Part shown: positions 8,240 to 10,581 of the stretch, piece by piece | Position numbering within the stretch: the stretch's first letter is position 1 | Layout: every line of letters begins with the position of its first letter | Source of the DNA: Modestobacter sp. | GTDB taxonomy: Bacteria; Actinomycetota; Actinomycetes; Mycobacteriales; Geodermatophilaceae | Assembly: GCA_025965635.1 (NCBI GenBank) | Contig: JAOPWO010000177.1 | Location: 1 to 10,581, forward strand | Direction of reading: 5' to 3' | DNA: 10,581 nt | Notes under the pieces: generated by a model | What the model was told of the DNA's origin: nothing | Seen by the model: the letters and a program-made list of their open reading frames with translations, nothing else | Database searches by the model: none | Translations under genes and position numbers: made by a program

Positions 8240-8245
8240 GAGGAG
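8240..8245 (+). promoter_or_regulatory. ribosome-binding site pointing to a non-standard start
   Basis: GAGGAG is the only strong Shine-Dalgarno upstream of the ABC ATPase. At nine bases from its end the in-frame codon is ATC (8255), with no ATG, GTG or TTG at a usable distance in that frame. Confidence 0.5.
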
Positions 8246-8254
8246 AGCGGACCG

Positions 8255-9235
8255 ATCAGCAGCTCCGGTCCCGCCACCCGGCACCCCGTCCGGGTCGAGG
8301 TGCGCGGGCTCTCCAAGACGTTCGGCCAGGTGCGGGCCGTCGACGACCTGAGCTTCACCGTCGAGCCCGGACAGGTCACCGGCTTCCTGGGTCCCAACGG
8401 CGCGGGCAAGACCACCACGTTGCGGATGACCCTGGGCCTGGTCACGCCGGACGTCGGCACGGCGACGTTCGACGGCGTCCGGTACGCCGACCTGCCCGAC
8501 CCGCTGCGCCGGGTGGGGGCGGTGCTCGAGACGGCGTTCCACCCCGCCCGCAGCGGCCGCGACCACCTACGGGTGTACTGCCGGGCCGCCGGGCTCCCCC
8601 TGCGCCGCGCCGACGAGGTCCTCGACCAGGTCGGGCTCGGCCCCGCCGGCGGCCGGAAGGCCGGCGGCTACTCCCTGGGCATGCGCCAGCGGCTGGGGCT
8701 GGCGACGGCGCTGCTCGGCGATCCGGCGGTGCTGGTCCTGGATGAGCCGGCGAACGGGCTGGACCCCGAGGGCATCCAGTGGCTGCGCGGGTTCCTCCGC
8801 CACCTCGCGCACACCGAGGGCCGGACCGTCCTGATCAGCAGCCACCTGCTGGCCGAGGTCGAGCAGACCGCCGACCGGGTGGTCATCGTCGGGGCGGGGC
8901 GGCTGGTGCGGGAGGGCTCGCTCGCGCAACTGCGGGCCGGCGCGGACGCCGGCGGAGCCGGCAGGGTGCTGGTCCGCAGCCCCCAGGCCGGAGAGCTGAC
9001 CCGAGACCTCACCGGCGACGGCGTCCGGGTCGAGACCACCGGAGCCGACAGCCTGACCGTGACCGGGCTGACCGCGGCCGAGGTGGGCCGCCGTGCCTTC
9101 GCCGCCGGGGTGGAGCTGCACGAGCTGCGCGCGCACAGCAGCGGGCTGGAGGAGGTCTACTTCCGGCTCACCACGGGCCAGGAGGAGTTCGCCGCCAGCA
9201 CCCCGCCACCGGCCGACCGGACGGCGGCCTCGTGA
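8255..9235 (+). CDS. ABC exporter ATP-binding protein
   Basis: Single-domain ABC ATPase that powers the permease encoded next to it; both resemble bacitracin-type or DrrA-like exporters. Numbered from the ATC at 8255 (326 residues): Walker A GPNGAGKTT (46-54), signature LGMRQR (141-146), Walker B VLVLDEP (159-165), and switch histidine H197 in ISSHLL. A C-terminal extension of about 110 residues follows, as in this exporter family. The start is uncertain. No ATG, GTG or TTG occurs in frame between 8160 and 8300. The GTG at 8300 (311 residues) would remove most of the first beta-strand (VRVEV) and has no well-placed ribosome-binding site, whereas GGAG at 8242-8245 lies nine bases before the in-frame ATC at 8255. 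I therefore give the ATC as a provisional, non-standard start. The stop overlaps the permease ATG as TGATG. The substrate cannot be read from sequence. Confidence 0.9.
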   Translation: MSSSGPATRHPVRVEVRGLSKTFGQVRAVDDLSFTVEPGQVTGFLGPNGAGKTTTLRMTLGLVTPDVGTATFDGVRYADLPDPLRRVGAVLETAFHPARSGRDHLRVYCRAAGLPLRRADEVLDQVGLGPAGGRKAGGYSLGMRQRLGLATALLGDPAVLVLDEPANGLDPEGIQWLRGFLRHLAHTEGRTVLISSHLLAEVEQTADRVVIVGAGRLVREGSLAQLRAGADAGGAGRVLVRSPQAGELTRDLTGDGVRVETTGADSLTVTGLTAAEVGRRAFAAGVELHELRAHSSGLEEVYFRLTTGQEEFAASTPPPADRTAAS

Positions 9236-9990
9236 TGGGCCGCCTGGTGCGGTCGGAGTGGACCAAGCTGGTCACCACCCGGGTGTGGCTCGGGTTGCTG
9301 CTCGCCGCCTGCCTGCTGTCCGTCGGGTCCGCGGTGCTGCTCACCTCGTTCGCCGGCGATCCGCAGAGCGGCATCCCCCCGGTCGGCAGCAGCCGGTACG
9401 AGCAGCTGGCCTTCGCCGTCCCGGCGAACGTCACCGTGTTGACCCTGATCCTGGGGATCATCGGGATGACCCAGGAGTACCGGCACCGGACGGCGACCCC
9501 CACGTTCCTGGCCACCCCACGCCGCGGGCGCGTGGTGGTCGCCAAGTTGCTGGCCTACGCGGTCGCCGCGGCCCCGTTCGCCCTCGCCGTCGTCGCGGTC
9601 ACCGCGCTGACGGTCGTGCTGCACGCCGGCGCCCGCGGCGGTGCACCGGCATGGACCGGGGAGAACCTGGGCGTGCTCCTCCGGTCAGGCCTGGCGCTGG
9701 TCGTCTACGCCGTCATCGGCGTGGGAGTGGGTGCGCTGTTCCGCAACCAGGTGGGGGCGATCGTCGGCTCGCTGGTCTACCTCTTCGTCGTCGAGCCGAT
9801 CGTCCGGTCGATCCCGGCGACGGCGGGGTTCTACAAGTGGCTGCCCGGCGGGGCGCTGGAGGCGATGACGGCCACCTTCCGGGGCCCGGACGTGCTGACC
9901 GCCTGGCAGGGCGGCCTCATGCTCCTCGGCTACGGGCTGCTCGCTGCCGCACTCGGCACGCTCCTGGCCGTCCGCCGCGACGTCGTCTGA
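9235..9990 (+). CDS. ABC-2 type exporter permease
   Basis: 251-residue integral membrane protein with six predicted helices (about 17-38, 60-79, 102-128, 148-168, 173-190, 226-246), the ABC-2 permease pattern. It starts MGRLVRSEWTKL, the amphipathic interface segment usual before helix 1 in this family, and has the cytoplasmic loop TQEYRHRTATPTFLATPRR between helices 2 and 3, also typical (EYRxxT...T..PxR). It should form the membrane half of an exporter with the preceding ATPase. I chose the ATG at 9235, which overlaps the ATPase stop as TGATG. A GTG three bases earlier (9232, GTGA overlap) is equally possible and adds one residue. It ends in a short basic tail. The exported substrate is unknown; lipids, antibiotics and peptides all occur in the family. 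Confidence 0.93.
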   Translation: MGRLVRSEWTKLVTTRVWLGLLLAACLLSVGSAVLLTSFAGDPQSGIPPVGSSRYEQLAFAVPANVTVLTLILGIIGMTQEYRHRTATPTFLATPRRGRVVVAKLLAYAVAAAPFALAVVAVTALTVVLHAGARGGAPAWTGENLGVLLRSGLALVVYAVIGVGVGALFRNQVGAIVGSLVYLFVVEPIVRSIPATAGFYKWLPGGALEAMTATFRGPDVLTAWQGGLMLLGYGLLAAALGTLLAVRRDVV

Positions 9991-10022
9991 CCCGACGTCC
10001 CCGCGCAGGCGGCGCAGCGGCC

Positions 10023-10040
10023 GTCCACCGGGCGGTGGAC
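10023..10040 (+). terminator. hairpin after the ABC exporter operon
   Basis: GTCCACC (10023-10029) pairs with GGTGGAC (10034-10040) around the loop GGGC, 33 bp after the permease stop. No T-run follows, so it would be a U-less terminator, or only a structured 3' end. Confidence 0.4.
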
Positions 10041-10141
10041 GAGCACCCCCGCCCCGTGTCCACCCCGGTCGCACGCGACCAGCAACGCGACCGGGCACGA
10101 AGCCATCACCGACCGGCTCGTCGCCGCCGGCGCCACCAGCT

Positions 10142-10159
10142 GCCCCCCGGGCAGGGGGC
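10142..10159. repeat. GC inverted repeat upstream of kgd
   Basis: GCCCCC (10142-10147) pairs with GGGGGC (10154-10159) across a 6-nt loop. It could insulate kgd from upstream transcription, but the low sequence complexity makes chance likely. Confidence 0.25.
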
Positions 10160-10230
10160 CTGCGCACCCGGTGATCCGGGACACGGGCGACGGCCCACGC
10201 CGGACGGCTCCCCCCCGCCGAGGGAGTGGC

Positions 10231-10236
10231 TAGACT
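10231..10236 (+). promoter_or_regulatory. candidate -10 box of kgd
   Basis: TAGACT fits TANNNT and would start a transcript near 10243, giving a leader of about 40 nt that contains the purine-rich AGAAGG (10268-10273), 11 bases before the GTG. No clear -35 is present at 17-18 bp. Confidence 0.45.
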
Positions 10237-10284
10237 CGGATGCTGGTCCAGCGACGTCCACAGACGAAGAAGGCACTCGACCCC

Positions 10285-10581
10285 GTGTCAACCGTGAGCC
10301 CGTCCCAACCGTCCGCTTCCTCCTCCTCGTCGGTGGCGGGTTTCGGCACCAACGAGTGGCTGGTCGAGGAGATGTACCAGCAGTTCCTCGCGGATCCCGA
10401 GAGCGTCGACCAGGCGTGGCACGAGTTCTTCGCCGACTACCGCCCCGGCAGCCCGATGACCGACTCGGCCGACCGCGCCGGTGGCACCGCCGCGGCGAGC
10501 TCCCCGGAGGCCGGCTCCCCCGCCGCGACCTCCTACGACTCCCCGTCGCCCGCGGACGAGGTGAGCACCGGCATGACCCAG
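10285..10581 (+). CDS. kgd: multifunctional 2-oxoglutarate decarboxylase/dehydrogenase E1, 5' part
   Basis: First 99 codons of the thiamine-diphosphate enzyme that decarboxylates 2-oxoglutarate in the TCA cycle. After a Ser-rich lead (4-16), residues 19-52 (FGTNEWLVEEMYQQF...WHEFFADY) are the conserved N-terminal segment of 2-oxoglutarate dehydrogenase E1, nearly the same as in mycobacterial Kgd. A low-complexity Ala/Ser/Pro linker (about 53-92) follows, as in actinobacterial Kgd/OdhA proteins, where it leads to a fused E2-like acyltransferase domain and then the E1 catalytic domains, about 1,230-1,260 residues in all. The catalytic parts lie outside the window. The GTG at 10285 is preferred because AGAAGG lies 11 bases upstream; the in-frame GTG at 10294 is too far from it. 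In relatives, activity is controlled by the FHA protein GarA/OdhI. Confidence 0.95.
   Translation, partial: MSTVSPSQPSASSSSSVAGFGTNEWLVEEMYQQFLADPESVDQAWHEFFADYRPGSPMTDSADRAGGTAAASSPEAGSPAATSYDSPSPADEVSTGMTQ

Larger units (their letters stand above)
9991..10284. other. intergenic region between the permease and kgd
   Basis: About 295 bp with no recognised gene. It holds two GC hairpins (10023-10040, 10142-10159), a -10 candidate (10231-10236) and the short kgd leader. Reading the minus strand from a GTG at 10184 gives an 84-codon frame that runs into the permease end, with a Cys-rich stretch (CDRGGH, CAAC). Third-position G+C in that frame is about 92% by hand count, but the plus-strand frame continuing past the permease stop shares the same bias, so a gene cannot be claimed. 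Confidence 0.5.

Noticed and set aside
8209..8240. ATG at 8209 or GTG at 8238 as the start of the ABC ATPase
   Set aside because: Both are out of frame with the ATPase reading frame.

Overview
The window is chromosomal DNA of a very GC-rich actinobacterium. The evidence is almost pure G/C at third codon positions, mostly GTG starts, an argS-lysA pair, a mycobacterial-type adenylyl cyclase and universal stress protein, and a Kgd-type 2-oxoglutarate decarboxylase/dehydrogenase. The overall protein character suggests Geodermatophilaceae (Blastococcus, Geodermatophilus, Modestobacter), but that assignment comes from general familiarity and not from a search.

Layout, left to right. (1) Minus strand: argS (arginyl-tRNA synthetase) and lysA (diaminopimelate decarboxylase, 3' end outside the window), overlapping by GTGA. 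(2) Plus strand, divergent from argS: a DUF3105 membrane-anchored protein and a DUF305 membrane-anchored protein, also overlapping by GTGA. The second is rich in Met and His and looks like an extracytoplasmic metal (copper?) binder. (3) A plus-strand tRNA-Arg(CCG), followed by a strong hairpin that also lies past the end of the opposing gene. (4) A minus-strand run read in the order universal stress protein, class III adenylyl cyclase, ABC-F ATPase. (5) Divergent from the stress-protein gene, a plus-strand two-gene ABC-2 type exporter (ATPase plus six-helix permease). (6) A gap of about 295 bp holding hairpins and a promoter candidate, then the first 99 codons of kgd on the plus strand.

Most of this is core-genome material and there is no sign of a mobile element, CRISPR array or defence island. 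The most interesting parts are three. The stress protein closely resembles the mycobacterial cAMP-binding stress protein Rv1636 and sits 39 nt upstream of an Rv1264-like cAMP-producing cyclase. The DUF3105/DUF305 couple looks like a metal-handling module. The ABC ATPase gene has no conventional start codon at the place where its ribosome-binding site and its first beta-strand want one.

Regulation can only be read as motifs. argS and usp each have a TANNNT -10 element placed so that transcription would begin at the GTG start codon (leaderless mRNA). The two divergent promoter regions each contain a short perfect palindrome or inverted repeat.
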